A stretch of DNA of 64,000 nt from Bacteroidota bacterium (GCA_016718035.1 JADKEK010000014.1:57323-121322), one strand, 5' to 3'. Positions 8,821 through 15,664 are shown, numbered from the stretch's first letter. Translations and numbers: made by a program. The notes: generated by a model not told the origin, from the sequence alone.

Positions 8821-8899
8821 AATAATTCCGCGCTCTCCAAAAAAACAGCTCCGCCCCTCCGCGTGAAACAAACACATCATATAATTTTCGAAATATTTC

Positions 8900-8986
8900 T
8901 CGCCAAGGCCCAAAGTGAAGGTTTTGGTAGAATGTGCTTGGTTTATATAAAAAACCAATTCAAGCACGCAAAGGTGGTATTGCAGT
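8900..8986. repeat. Direct repeat R1, copy 2
   Basis: Second copy of the repeat at 8733-8820, in the same orientation. The 5' third has diverged (CGCCAAGGC against CGCTAAGGC) while the 3' part is nearly identical. Confidence 0.8.
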
Positions 8987-9110
8987 TCACAGTTCATTTA
9001 GGCAAATCAAACCGCAATTTTTTATTGTATGGACGGATGCAATTCGTCCCTACAACAAACAATTACTCACTTATCAATAGTAATGGTTTCCCAGCCTTTG
9101 CGCGCTTGAA

Positions 9111-9268
9111 AACAATCCATATCGCACATCATATAATCAATTCCCCTTGGGCCTTAGCGAGAAACCAGCTCCCCCTCCGCGCAAAACAACCAGCCAAATC
9201 TGTTTCCTTCTTAAACAATCCATATCGCACAAACCATAAACAATTCTCCTTGCGCCTTAGCGAGAAAC
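9111..9268. repeat. Direct repeat R2, two copies of about 55 nt
   Basis: Copies at 9111-9165 and 9214-9268 share AACAATCCATATCGCACA and end with CCTTAGCGAGAAAC. Related CCTTAGCG/CGCTAAGG words also occur in R1, and CTCCGCCCCTCCGCGTGAAAC occurs twice nearby (about 8850 and 9339). The whole 8721-9400 region is a mosaic of degenerate short repeats without a credible gene. Confidence 0.7.
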
Positions 9269-9451
9269 ACACCCCACTTGGTTTACCAGCTCCGCGCCCT
9301 CAAAAACAAACCACATCTTACAAACCACAATCACAAGCACTCCGCCCCTCCGCGTGAAACACCCAATTAAAAGTCCCTCCCAAAGGCAATAAAAATCATT
9401 TTTCCTTGCAGATTTATTTTTTTATATTGCAGTTCTAAAACAAAGGAGGAC

Positions 9452-11584
9452 ATGATGAAAACTTACAGTAGCGAACACATTAAAAATGTTGTTTTGGTGG
9501 GGCATTCAGGCTCCGGTAAAACAACCCTTGCAGAATGCATGTTGTTTGAAGCCGGAGCATTAAACCGCCGCGGATTAGTTTCAGAAAACAACACCGTTTC
9601 AGATTACAATGAGTTAGAACATGAACGAGGGAATAGTGTTTTTAGTACGTTAATGCATGCCGAATGGAAGGATACCAAAATAAATATTATTGATACTCCG
9701 GGCATGGATGATTTTGTTGGAGAAGTTATTGCTGCATTTAAAGTTGCAGATACCGGTTTATTAGTTTTAAATGCTGCACATGGTGTTGAGGTTGGTACAG
9801 AATTAATTTGGGAATATGCCGACCATCTTAAAAAACCCATGATACTTATTTGTAATCATGTGGATGAAGAAAAATCAGATTTTGATAATACCATTGAACA
9901 AGCCAAAGAACGATTTGGCAGAAAAGTTACCGTTGTGCAATATCCATATAATCAAGGCGTAGATTTTAATGCGATTATTGATGTACACACTATGGTAATG
10001 TACCAATTTGGTGCCGATGGTGGTAAACCTGAAAAATTACCTATTCCTGAATCAGAAATGGCAAAAGCGCAACAATTGCATAATGAATTAATTGAAGCCA
10101 TTGCTGAAAATGATGAAGGTTTAATGGAGAAATTTTTCGAAAAAGGAACATTGGAAGAAGATGAAATGGTGAAAGGCATGATGTTGTCTATTCGCCATCA
10201 CGAGTTATTTCCTGTTTTTGTCGCATCTGCGAAACACAATATGGGAAGTGGACGTATTATGGGTTTCATAGATAAATGTTGCCCTTCCGCAGCGCACATG
10301 AAACCTGAAAAACTCACCAATGGTCAGGATTTGCCATGCAATTCATCAAACCCAACTATCGCATTTGTATTTAAAACAGTAAGCGAACCACATTTGGGCG
10401 ACATGAGTTTTTTCAAAGTGTGTAGCGGTAAAGTAACTGCCGGTATCGATTTAAATAATACCAATACCGGAAGTCCTGAACGCATGACACAATTATTTAT
10501 CCTACAAGGTAAAAAACGAGAAAATGTAAATGAATTAAATGCAGGCGATATTGGTGCAACGGTTAAATTGAAAAAAACACATACCAATAATACGTTAGCA
10601 GTAAAAGGTCAGGATGTTGAGGTTGAACCCATACATTTTCCTGAACCAAAAGTTGTGGCAGCAATTGAAGTGCATAATAAAGGTGATGAAGAAAAAATGG
10701 GACTTGCACTCAACCATATTCACGAAGAGGACCCAACAGTGGAAATTGACCACAACATGGAGCTCAAACAAACATTAGTAAATGCGCAAGGCGAACTCCA
10801 TTTACAAGTATTGAAATGGAAAATTGAACATTCGTACGGAATTAAATTTGATTTTATTAAACCGCGCATTCCGTATCGTGAAACTATTCAAAAATCAGTG
10901 CACACCGACTATCGCCATAAAAAACAAAGTGGTGGCGCCGGACAATTTGCAGAAGTGCATATGATTGTTGAACCTTGGTACGATGGTATGCCTGATCCTA
11001 AAGATGTAAACGTTCGCGGTCGCGAAGAACACGATTTAAAATGGGGTGGTAAACTCGTATTTTATAATTGTATTGTTGGTGGTGCTATTGATGCGCGTTT
11101 TTTACCTTCCATTTTGAAAGGGGTAATGGACAAAATGCACAATGGTCCTTTAACAGGCAGTTATGTGCGCGATGTAAGGGTAAGTGTATTTGATGGAAAA
11201 ATGCATCCTGTCGACAGCAACGATATGGCATTTAAGCTAGCAGGTATGATGGCGTTCAGAAATGCTTTCCGCGAAGCAGACCCGCGCATCCTAGAGCCAA
11301 TTTACGATTTAGTAGTGTTGGTTCCCGGCGATTATATGGGTGATGTTATCGGCGATTTACAAACACGCAGAGGCATTGTAATGGGAATGGATACCGAAGG
11401 TCATTACCAAAAAATAATGGCTCGTGTGCCTTTGAGTGAATTGTACGACTATAGTTCATCACTACGTTCACTTACCCAGGGTCGTGGTAAATTCACCCGT
11501 TCGTTTGCTGAGTATGCGCCGGTTCCATTCGATTTACAGCAGGAATTGATGCACGCTTACAAAGATGACCATGTAGAAGTTTAA
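9452..11584 (+). CDS. Elongation factor G-like GTPase (EF-G paralogue)
   Basis: Five-domain translational GTPase of 710 residues that resembles the second EF-G of many bacteria rather than the main translocase. G1 is GHSGSGKTT (17-25), G3 is DTPGMDDF (81-88) instead of the canonical DTPGHVDF, and G4 is NHVD (135-138) instead of NKxD. Domain IV/V sequences are present (KQSGGAGQFAEVHMIVEP; LVPGDYMGDVIGDLQTRRG). Loss of the His in G3, which activates the hydrolytic water in EF-G, and the odd G4 suggest altered GTPase activity. A strong Shine-Dalgarno AAAGGAGGA lies 3 nt before ATGATG, unusual for Bacteroidota; either ATG (9452 or 9455) may be used. A terminator follows. Confidence 0.93.
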   Translation: MMKTYSSEHIKNVVLVGHSGSGKTTLAECMLFEAGALNRRGLVSENNTVSDYNELEHERGNSVFSTLMHAEWKDTKINIIDTPGMDDFVGEVIAAFKVADTGLLVLNAAHGVEVGTELIWEYADHLKKPMILICNHVDEEKSDFDNTIEQAKERFGRKVTVVQYPYNQGVDFNAIIDVHTMVMYQFGADGGKPEKLPIPESEMAKAQQLHNELIEAIAENDEGLMEKFFEKGTLEEDEMVKGMMLSIRHHELFPVFVASAKHNMGSGRIMGFIDKCCPSAAHMKPEKLTNGQDLPCNSSNPTIAFVFKTVSEPHLGDMSFFKVCSGKVTAGIDLNNTNTGSPERMTQLFILQGKKRENVNELNAGDIGATVKLKKTHTNNTLAVKGQDVEVEPIHFPEPKVVAAIEVHNKGDEEKMGLALNHIHEEDPTVEIDHNMELKQTLVNAQGELHLQVLKWKIEHSYGIKFDFIKPRIPYRETIQKSVHTDYRHKKQSGGAGQFAEVHMIVEPWYDGMPDPKDVNVRGREEHDLKWGGKLVFYNCIVGGAIDARFLPSILKGVMDKMHNGPLTGSYVRDVRVSVFDGKMHPVDSNDMAFKLAGMMAFRNAFREADPRILEPIYDLVVLVPGDYMGDVIGDLQTRRGIVMGMDTEGHYQKIMARVPLSELYDYSSSLRSLTQGRGKFTRSFAEYAPVPFDLQQELMHAYKDDHVEV

Positions 11585-11618
11585 GGTAATAAGCCGGTTT
11601 TGGCACCTGATATTCTCC

Positions 11619-11653
11619 AAAAGGCACTGTATTTACCTACGGTGCCTTTTTTT
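11619..11653 (+). terminator. Rho-independent terminator of the EF-G-like gene
   Basis: Stem AAAAGGCAC/GTGCCTTTT with a run of seven T, 35 nt after the stop codon. Confidence 0.85.
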
Positions 11654-11805
11654 GGGGGGAAATAATTGACAACAAGCCCTGTAAGCCCTCTTTGGCGGCT
11701 AAGTATGGCTTTACAACCCCTTAGATTTCAATCTTTTAAACCATTCCGGAACTATTAGGACTTGTTCGTTGTTAAAAATTTCGTATCTTACCAAAAATTG
11801 ATTAA

Positions 11806-12018
11806 ATGAATACCAAAGGAAAAGGGCGACCATCCACAAGAAGTGCAAAGCTGATAGATGGCTTTTATATTGAAGTTTTGAATAAAGGGCAAAAGGACAA
11901 AGGCATTAAAATCCGCAGCAAAACTAAGGCTGAGATGGAAGATGCAGCAAAACGTTATGCCGGAAGTAAGGATGTAGTTATCCTAGGTGAATACCGCAAT
12001 GAAGAGTGGGTGAAGTAA
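11806..12018 (+). CDS. Small conserved Bacteroidota protein, unknown
   Basis: A 70-residue basic cytoplasmic protein. The pattern GRPSTRSAKLIDGFYIEV, then GIKIRSKTKAEME and SKDVVILGEYRNEEWV, matches a small family I have seen in many Bacteroidota, without known function. The N-terminal KGKGRPSTRSAK resembles an AT-hook-like basic segment, and the rest suggests a small alpha/beta fold. Monocistronic, well separated from neighbours. Confidence 0.75.
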   Translation: MNTKGKGRPSTRSAKLIDGFYIEVLNKGQKDKGIKIRSKTKAEMEDAAKRYAGSKDVVILGEYRNEEWVK

Positions 12019-12311
12019 CCTTTATTGTTTTCCCGATTGCTGTATGCAGCACTTACCTGATTGAAATGAATTAGTAATTTATAGGTTCAAGAGCAATGTG
12101 CTTTTTGACACTAATCAAATTTTTATGCACATGCTTTTCGCATGGCACAATTTATACTCCTGTTTGAAATATCATTAATTACAAATTTTTATAAGTCTGC
12201 TATGCAAAAGTAACACAGCATGGCTATGTGCTGCCAAAATATTTAATGGCTTATTTATAGGTAAATTAAAAAGTAGAATTATTAAATATTACTTTTAAAT
12301 TAATTATCCAA

Positions 12312-13352
12312 TCAACTACCTGCTTGTTGCTGGAAATACGCCTTTAAATCCATTACCTGTTTATCGCTCATACGTTCAGCAGTGTAATGTGGCATATATG
12401 GGTCGTGACCGGGATAACCATAATATCCGTGACGAACCGATTTAAATAACCACCAATAATCTTTGTCGAAATCGCGATTAAATTTTTTGAAGGTAAATGA
12501 AGAATTATCAAAAACGTTATCGCTGCAGCCATATGCTTTGTGACAAGTTTGGCAACTCAATTCATATAATGCTTTGCCTCTAGCAGGATCGCCTACCGGT
12601 AAACTATTTCCGTTTTCGTAAGGTGGTTCAACAAATGCTGCCGGTGATTTTAATGCATAAAAACTTTTAATCCATTTAATTAATTCAGGATGTTGAGCAG
12701 CATTATTTTTTTTGCTGTTGAGCTCAGCAATTTGTGCTGTTGTTAAAATATCTTGTAAACGATAACTGATAGATAAATAATAGGCAAGCACAGCAGTTTC
12801 TTCCCAATCTTCCAGGTAACGACCTTTTGAACATTCTTTGCCACAAAGTTGTATCGCTTGTCGTAAATCATTGTTGGCCGGTTTCACTAAATCACCATAC
12901 TTTTTATAATAGTCGTCGTTATACCAAGTTTCTCTATTAGCAATTCCATAAAATGTAGTGCCCTGTAAAAACGGAATATTATTTTTAATGGCGAAGTCTA
13001 ACCTTGCTTCAGGATCGCTGTTGTTTGCCAGGTTGGGATCTTCCATCACCGTGTTGTGGCAATTGGTGCACATGTAGTATAAACTTATGTAGGCCGACTT
13101 CCCTCCTTTCGGGTTTTTGGTGCGGCCAAAAAATACGATATCCTTACCTCGTTGAACGTCATCTGGGTTAAGTTTTTCGGGATAATATGCAGGTAAAGTT
13201 GCACCTAAATCACGCAGCACTTCATACACATATGCTTCGGGCTGATAATCTTCAGCAGGCGCAACACTTTTAAAATTGAGCAATGAGGCCCCTAACAGAC
13301 AAAAAAGTGTGGCATATACCACGGTAAATTTATGTTTAAACATCCTTTTCAT
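12312..13352 (-). CDS. Diheme cytochrome c family protein
   Basis: Exported c-type cytochrome with two haem attachment sites: CTNCH (about residue 93) and CQTCH in the C-terminal cytochrome c domain (LYELSCQTCHKAYG). The distal ligand Met is plausible in PYMPHYTAERMSDKQVMDLKAYF (read in two parts), the usual end of a class I domain. Signal peptide: MKRMFKHKFTVVYATLFCLLGA. I chose the Met at 13352 over the upstream MCNFEVI because it opens a standard signal sequence. It acts in periplasmic electron transfer; partner unknown. The gene faces away from the small-RNA array that begins about 100 nt beyond its start. Confidence 0.88.
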   Translation of the reverse strand: MKRMFKHKFTVVYATLFCLLGASLLNFKSVAPAEDYQPEAYVYEVLRDLGATLPAYYPEKLNPDDVQRGKDIVFFGRTKNPKGGKSAYISLYYMCTNCHNTVMEDPNLANNSDPEARLDFAIKNNIPFLQGTTFYGIANRETWYNDDYYKKYGDLVKPANNDLRQAIQLCGKECSKGRYLEDWEETAVLAYYLSISYRLQDILTTAQIAELNSKKNNAAQHPELIKWIKSFYALKSPAAFVEPPYENGNSLPVGDPARGKALYELSCQTCHKAYGCSDNVFDNSSFTFKKFNRDFDKDYWWLFKSVRHGYYGYPGHDPYMPHYTAERMSDKQVMDLKAYFQQQAGS

Positions 13353-13421
13353 TATTACTTCAAAGTTACACATTCCTTACCATGTTATAAAAAGACAAAA
13401 TTTTGATTTTTTCGAAAAAAA

Positions 13422-13454
13422 TTTGGAAAATTCGCAGCGTCTAGTTTACATTTG
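13422..13454 (+). promoter_or_regulatory. Bacteroidota housekeeping-type promoter upstream of array copy 1
   Basis: TTTG (13422-13425), 21 nt, then TACATTTG (13447-13454): matches TTTG-N19-21-TAnnTTTG. Predicted start near 13458. The only element downstream is the hairpin of array copy 1, ending at 13582, which would give an RNA of about 125 nt. Confidence 0.55.
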
Positions 13455-13522
13455 TAACACTATTTCAGTAGTTCTTTTTTAAAATGAAATTTTGATATCG
13501 GCTAAGCCGTTCTCATATAAAG

Positions 13523-13582
13523 ATTTGTGTTTTCATGGGGATAGCAGAGGAATCGGAGTCCTTCCGTGCACTCTGCTTTTTT
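13523..13582 (+). ncRNA. Small-RNA-like element, array copy 1 (divergent)
   Basis: Carries the invariant block TTTCATGGGGATAGCAGA and the hairpin AGCAGAG (13543-13549) / CTCTGCT (13571-13577) with six T. The inner part adds a second stem CGGA/TCCG, different in sequence from all other copies. No clear sigma-54 promoter sits at the usual distance; CGGCTAAGCCG, a palindrome, occupies that place. It may be transcribed from the TTTG/TACATTTG promoter at 13422-13454. The 5' end given is by alignment. Confidence 0.65.
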
Positions 13583-13952
13583 ATTGTTATTAAGTGCTTA
13601 TCTCCCAATTCCGCAAGCACCCGTTTTTCCGTAAATTTTACGTATTTATATATATGTTGTGGTGTGCAACTTTGCCGCGTAATTATAAATTAAAACTAAA
13701 CTGAACTACCCCTACTTGGTTATGTTCGTTTTCCCAGTAGTTTTCAACGTATTGAATGTCGGTCACAATCGCTCACTTGCGCTAAGACTTACCAATATGA
13801 TACCGCTTAATCAACTGGGTTTGAATTACATATAAAAAACAGGTTTTGGAAAAAGTCAAAATTTCACCCGTTTTTTTAATAAATGCCGTTATGCGAGGCC
13901 ACTTTTTGCAAATTTTGCACTGTTCATGTACTTTTCCTGCATTAATTTGATT

Positions 13953-13968
13953 TGGCACACCGTTTGCA
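13953..13968 (+). promoter_or_regulatory. Sigma-54 promoter of array copy 2
   Basis: TGGCACACCGTTTGCA is a perfect match to the -24/-12 consensus TGGCAC-N5-TTGC(A/T), with correct 12-nt spacing between the GG and GC dinucleotides. Predicted start about 13979. Confidence 0.75.
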
Positions 13969-13978
13969 TATAGTATAA

Positions 13979-14036
13979 ATGTGTGTGTTTTCATGGGGAT
14001 AGCAGAGGTAGCCTGAAAGGTTGCTTCTGCTTTTTT
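13979..14036 (+). ncRNA. Small-RNA-like element, array copy 2
   Basis: Predicted 58-nt RNA. Leader GTGTGTGTTTTCATGGGGAT, then AGCAGA/TCTGCT outer stem and six T. The inner stem GTAGCCT/AGGTTGC (two G-U pairs, loop GAA) is unique to this copy and pairs fully. Promoter is the perfect sigma-54 site at 13953-13968. Confidence 0.75.
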
Positions 14037-14148
14037 GTTTTACACAAATCCCAATGCCTCGGACTGCAATCACTAAATTCACCAATCTTCAATTTCAAAA
14101 TTTGCTATTACATTCCGAAATCATTATCCCAGTAGCCATTCCCACGAC

Positions 14149-14163
14149 TGGCACGCAATTTGA
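14149..14163 (+). promoter_or_regulatory. Sigma-54-like promoter of array copy 3
   Basis: TGGCACG-CAAT-TTGA: perfect -24 half, -12 half TTGA instead of TTGC, correct spacing. Predicted start about 14175. Confidence 0.6.
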
Positions 14164-14174
14164 ATTATAGACTA

Positions 14175-14232
14175 CGTGTGTGTTTTCATGGGGATAGCAG
14201 AGTAAACTTTAAATAGTTGGCTCTGCTTTTTT
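14175..14232 (+). ncRNA. Small-RNA-like element, array copy 3
   Basis: Predicted 58-nt RNA: leader CGTGTGTGTTTTCATGGGGAT, hairpin AGCAGAG (14196-14202)/CTCTGCT (14221-14227), inner stem AACT/AGTT around the loop TTAAAT, six T. Body identical to copies 5-7. Confidence 0.75.
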
Positions 14233-14331
14233 GTTTTTAGCAATTTTCCGAATCCCTAAATTCCCCAATCTTCAATTCCCAAATTCTCCCTCACGTCCCG
14301 AAACTGCCATCCCACTAGTCATTCCAACGAC

Positions 14332-14346
14332 TGGCACGCAATTTGA
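14332..14346 (+). promoter_or_regulatory. Sigma-54-like promoter of array copy 4
   Basis: Same TGGCACG-CAAT-TTGA as copy 3, 183 nt further on. Confidence 0.6.
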
Positions 14347-14357
14347 ATTATAGTCCA

Positions 14358-14415
14358 CGTGTGTATTTTCATGGGGATAGCAGAGTAAACTTTAAATAGT
14401 TGGCTCTGCTTTTTT
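14358..14415 (+). ncRNA. Small-RNA-like element, array copy 4
   Basis: Same body as copy 3 except one substitution in the leader (GTGTGTATTTTC for GTGTGTGTTTTC). Hairpin AGCAGAG 14379-14385 / CTCTGCT 14404-14410. Confidence 0.75.
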
Positions 14416-14514
14416 GTTTTTAGCAATTTTTCGAATCCCTAAATTCCCCAATCTTCAATTCCCAAATTCTCCCTCACGTCCCAAAACTGCCATCCCACTA
14501 GTCATTCCAACGAC

Positions 14515-14529
14515 TGGCACGCAATTTGA
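14515..14529 (+). promoter_or_regulatory. Sigma-54-like promoter of array copy 5
   Basis: TGGCACG-CAAT-TTGA, identical to copy 4. Confidence 0.6.
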
Positions 14530-14540
14530 ATTATAGTCCA

Positions 14541-14598
14541 CGTGTGTGTTTTCATGGGGATAGCAGAGTAAACTTTAAATAGTTGGCTCTGCTTTTTT
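14541..14598 (+). ncRNA. Small-RNA-like element, array copy 5
   Basis: Body identical to copy 3. Hairpin AGCAGAG 14562-14568 / CTCTGCT 14587-14593, six T. Confidence 0.75.
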
Positions 14599-14697
14599 GT
14601 TTTTAGCAATTTCCTTAATCCCAAAATTCCCCAATCTGCCATTCCACAATTTTCCAAAACTTCCTGAAACTGCCATCCCACTAGTCATTCCAACGAC

Positions 14698-14712
14698 TGG
14701 CACGCAATTTGA
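14698..14712 (+). promoter_or_regulatory. Sigma-54-like promoter of array copy 6
   Basis: TGGCACG-CAAT-TTGA. The stretch just before the start differs (ATAAGTTACG), the promoter halves do not. Confidence 0.6.
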
Positions 14713-14723
14713 ATTATAAGTTA

Positions 14724-14781
14724 CGTGTGTGTTTTCATGGGGATAGCAGAGTAAACTTTAAATAGTTGGCTCTGCTTTTTT
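14724..14781 (+). ncRNA. Small-RNA-like element, array copy 6
   Basis: Body identical to copy 3 from CGTGTGTG onward. Hairpin AGCAGAG 14745-14751 / CTCTGCT 14770-14776. The spacer before this unit is the most diverged among the inner ones, yet promoter and RNA are unchanged. Confidence 0.75.
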
Positions 14782-14880
14782 GTTTTTAGCAATTTTCCGA
14801 ATCCCTAAATTCCCCAATCTTCAATTCCCAAATTCTCCCTTACGTCCCGAAACTGCCATCCCACTAGTCATTCCAACGAT

Positions 14881-14895
14881 TGGCACGCAATTTGA
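14881..14895 (+). promoter_or_regulatory. Sigma-54-like promoter of array copy 7
   Basis: TGGCACG-CAAT-TTGA; one base before it differs (GAT for GAC). Confidence 0.6.
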
Positions 14896-14906
14896 ATTAT
14901 AGTCCA

Positions 14907-14964
14907 CGTGTGTGTTTTCATGGGGATAGCAGAGTAAACTTTAAATAGTTGGCTCTGCTTTTTT
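14907..14964 (+). ncRNA. Small-RNA-like element, array copy 7
   Basis: Body identical to copy 3. Hairpin AGCAGAG 14928-14934 / CTCTGCT 14953-14959. Confidence 0.75.
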
Positions 14965-15063
14965 GTTTTTAGCAATTTTCCGAATCCCTAAATTCCCCAA
15001 TCTTCAATTCCCAAATTCTCCCTCACGTCCCGAAACTGCCATCCCACTAGTCATTCCAACGAC

Positions 15064-15078
15064 TGGCACGCAATTTGA
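15064..15078 (+). promoter_or_regulatory. Sigma-54-like promoter of array copy 8
   Basis: TGGCACG-CAAT-TTGA at the end of the 183-nt series. Confidence 0.6.
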
Positions 15079-15089
15079 ATTATAGACTA

Positions 15090-15147
15090 CGTGTGTGTTT
15101 TCATGGGGATAGCAGAGGGAACCTTAACGGTGATCTCTGCTTTTTTT
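15090..15147 (+). ncRNA. Small-RNA-like element, array copy 8 (variant hairpin)
   Basis: Leader as in copy 3, outer stem AGCAGAG (15111-15117)/CTCTGCT (15135-15141), seven T. The inner sequence is different (GGAACCTTAACGGTGAT) and pairs as ACC/GGT around TTAAC. Last intact copy of the array. Confidence 0.75.
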
Positions 15148-15653
15148 ATGTAATATTTTGTAAGTCTGCTTTTACTACTCCATAACTCATTCATTTTCAA
15201 TTTATTGCAATTTAATATACAATTAATTTCAAAGCGCAAATTGCTGTAAAGCCCTCTGTGGCAGGCATTCGGACTGCCCAGATTTGCCGTTCCAGCAATG
15301 GATGGTAATTGTAAATTATACAATAAGATTTATGCAATCTTCCCAAAGTGGGGAATTAGATGTGGAATTTAGTTACACACTTTGGGGAAATTTTCCCCAC
15401 AAGTCACAGTATTGAAATTCCCAACCTATAAATTCCAATCAAAGTATTGGTAAAGGGCTAAAAAAGTCACATTTTTTAAATATTTAGCTGAAAACACAGG
15501 TGTAAAGGCGGAAAAACTGCTATAACCGGTGACAAACAGTTAATTATGTTCCTGCTGCGGGCAAATCGTGATACATATGTATTTAGATGAAGTGTTTTCG
15601 CCCTCTCCTATCACTTTCCACAATTTAACTATTTTAAGCTATTGCCAAATTCG
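15148..15653. other. Non-coding region between the array and guaA
   Basis: No gene seen. 15268-15325 aligns with the promoter part of the array unit (GACTGCC...GTTCCAGCAATGG...AATTGTAAATTATA) but without a hairpin, so it is probably a decayed ninth unit. 15340-15400 contains nested inverted repeats: TTCCCAAAGTG (15340-15350) with CACTTTGGGGAA (15378-15389), and the overlapping GGGGAAA/TTTTCCCC (15384-15398). Both stems cannot form together. Confidence 0.55.
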
Positions 15654-15661
15654 TAACTTTG
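15654..15661 (+). promoter_or_regulatory. Bacteroidota -7 element of guaA
   Basis: TAACTTTG ends 3 nt before the guaA ATG at 15665, so the message would be leaderless or nearly so. The -33 element is weak. Confidence 0.5.
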
Positions 15662-15664
15662 GGC

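Larger units (their letters stand above)
14071..15147 (+). repeat. Tandem array, six units of 183 bp (copies 3-8)
   Basis: The -24 TGG positions (14149, 14332, 14515, 14698, 14881, 15064) are exactly 183 nt apart. Each unit has a spacer rich in CCCAAATT/CCCCAATC words, a conserved block with CCCACTAGTCATTCC (CCCAGTAG in the first unit), a sigma-54-like promoter, the leader and the terminator hairpin. Internal units are nearly identical, the outer ones diverge most, as expected from recent unequal exchange inside an older array. Confidence 0.9.

Noticed and set aside
8863..9357. Plus-strand ORF of 164 codons after porD
   Set aside because: Built from the degenerate repeats, with no domain, signal or codon pattern like neighbouring genes.
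11601..11616. TGGCACCTGATATTCT as a sigma-54 promoter
   Set aside because: The -12 half does not match, and it overlaps the terminator region of the EF-G-like gene.
13276..13482. Plus-strand ORF of 68 codons opposite the cytochrome c start
   Set aside because: Overlaps the cytochrome gene's signal peptide on the other strand and runs through the promoter region.
13782..13994. Minus-strand ORF of 70 codons across array copy 2
   Set aside because: It reads through the antisense of the promoter and leader; composition is not protein-like and it is not conserved in the other units.
14190..14206. Mini-ORF in the array, ATG GGG ATA GCA GAG TAA (MGIAE) in copies 3-7
   Set aside because: No ribosome-binding site, it runs into the terminator stem, and in copies 1, 2 and 8 the frame continues to quite different lengths (7 codons in copy 2, 16 in copy 8, over 50 in copy 1). 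More simply explained as part of a structured RNA.
13523..15147. CRISPR array
   Set aside because: Units are 183 nt apart and include promoter and terminator; the spacers are themselves repeated, and there are no cas genes.
13523..15147. Integron-type attC array
   Set aside because: No integrase gene, no GTTRRRY core sites and no cassette ORFs between the repeats.
15087..15323. Minus-strand ORF of 78 codons over array copy 8 and its flank
   Set aside because: Composition is not protein-like, and the stretch is explained by the RNA unit and the decayed repeat.
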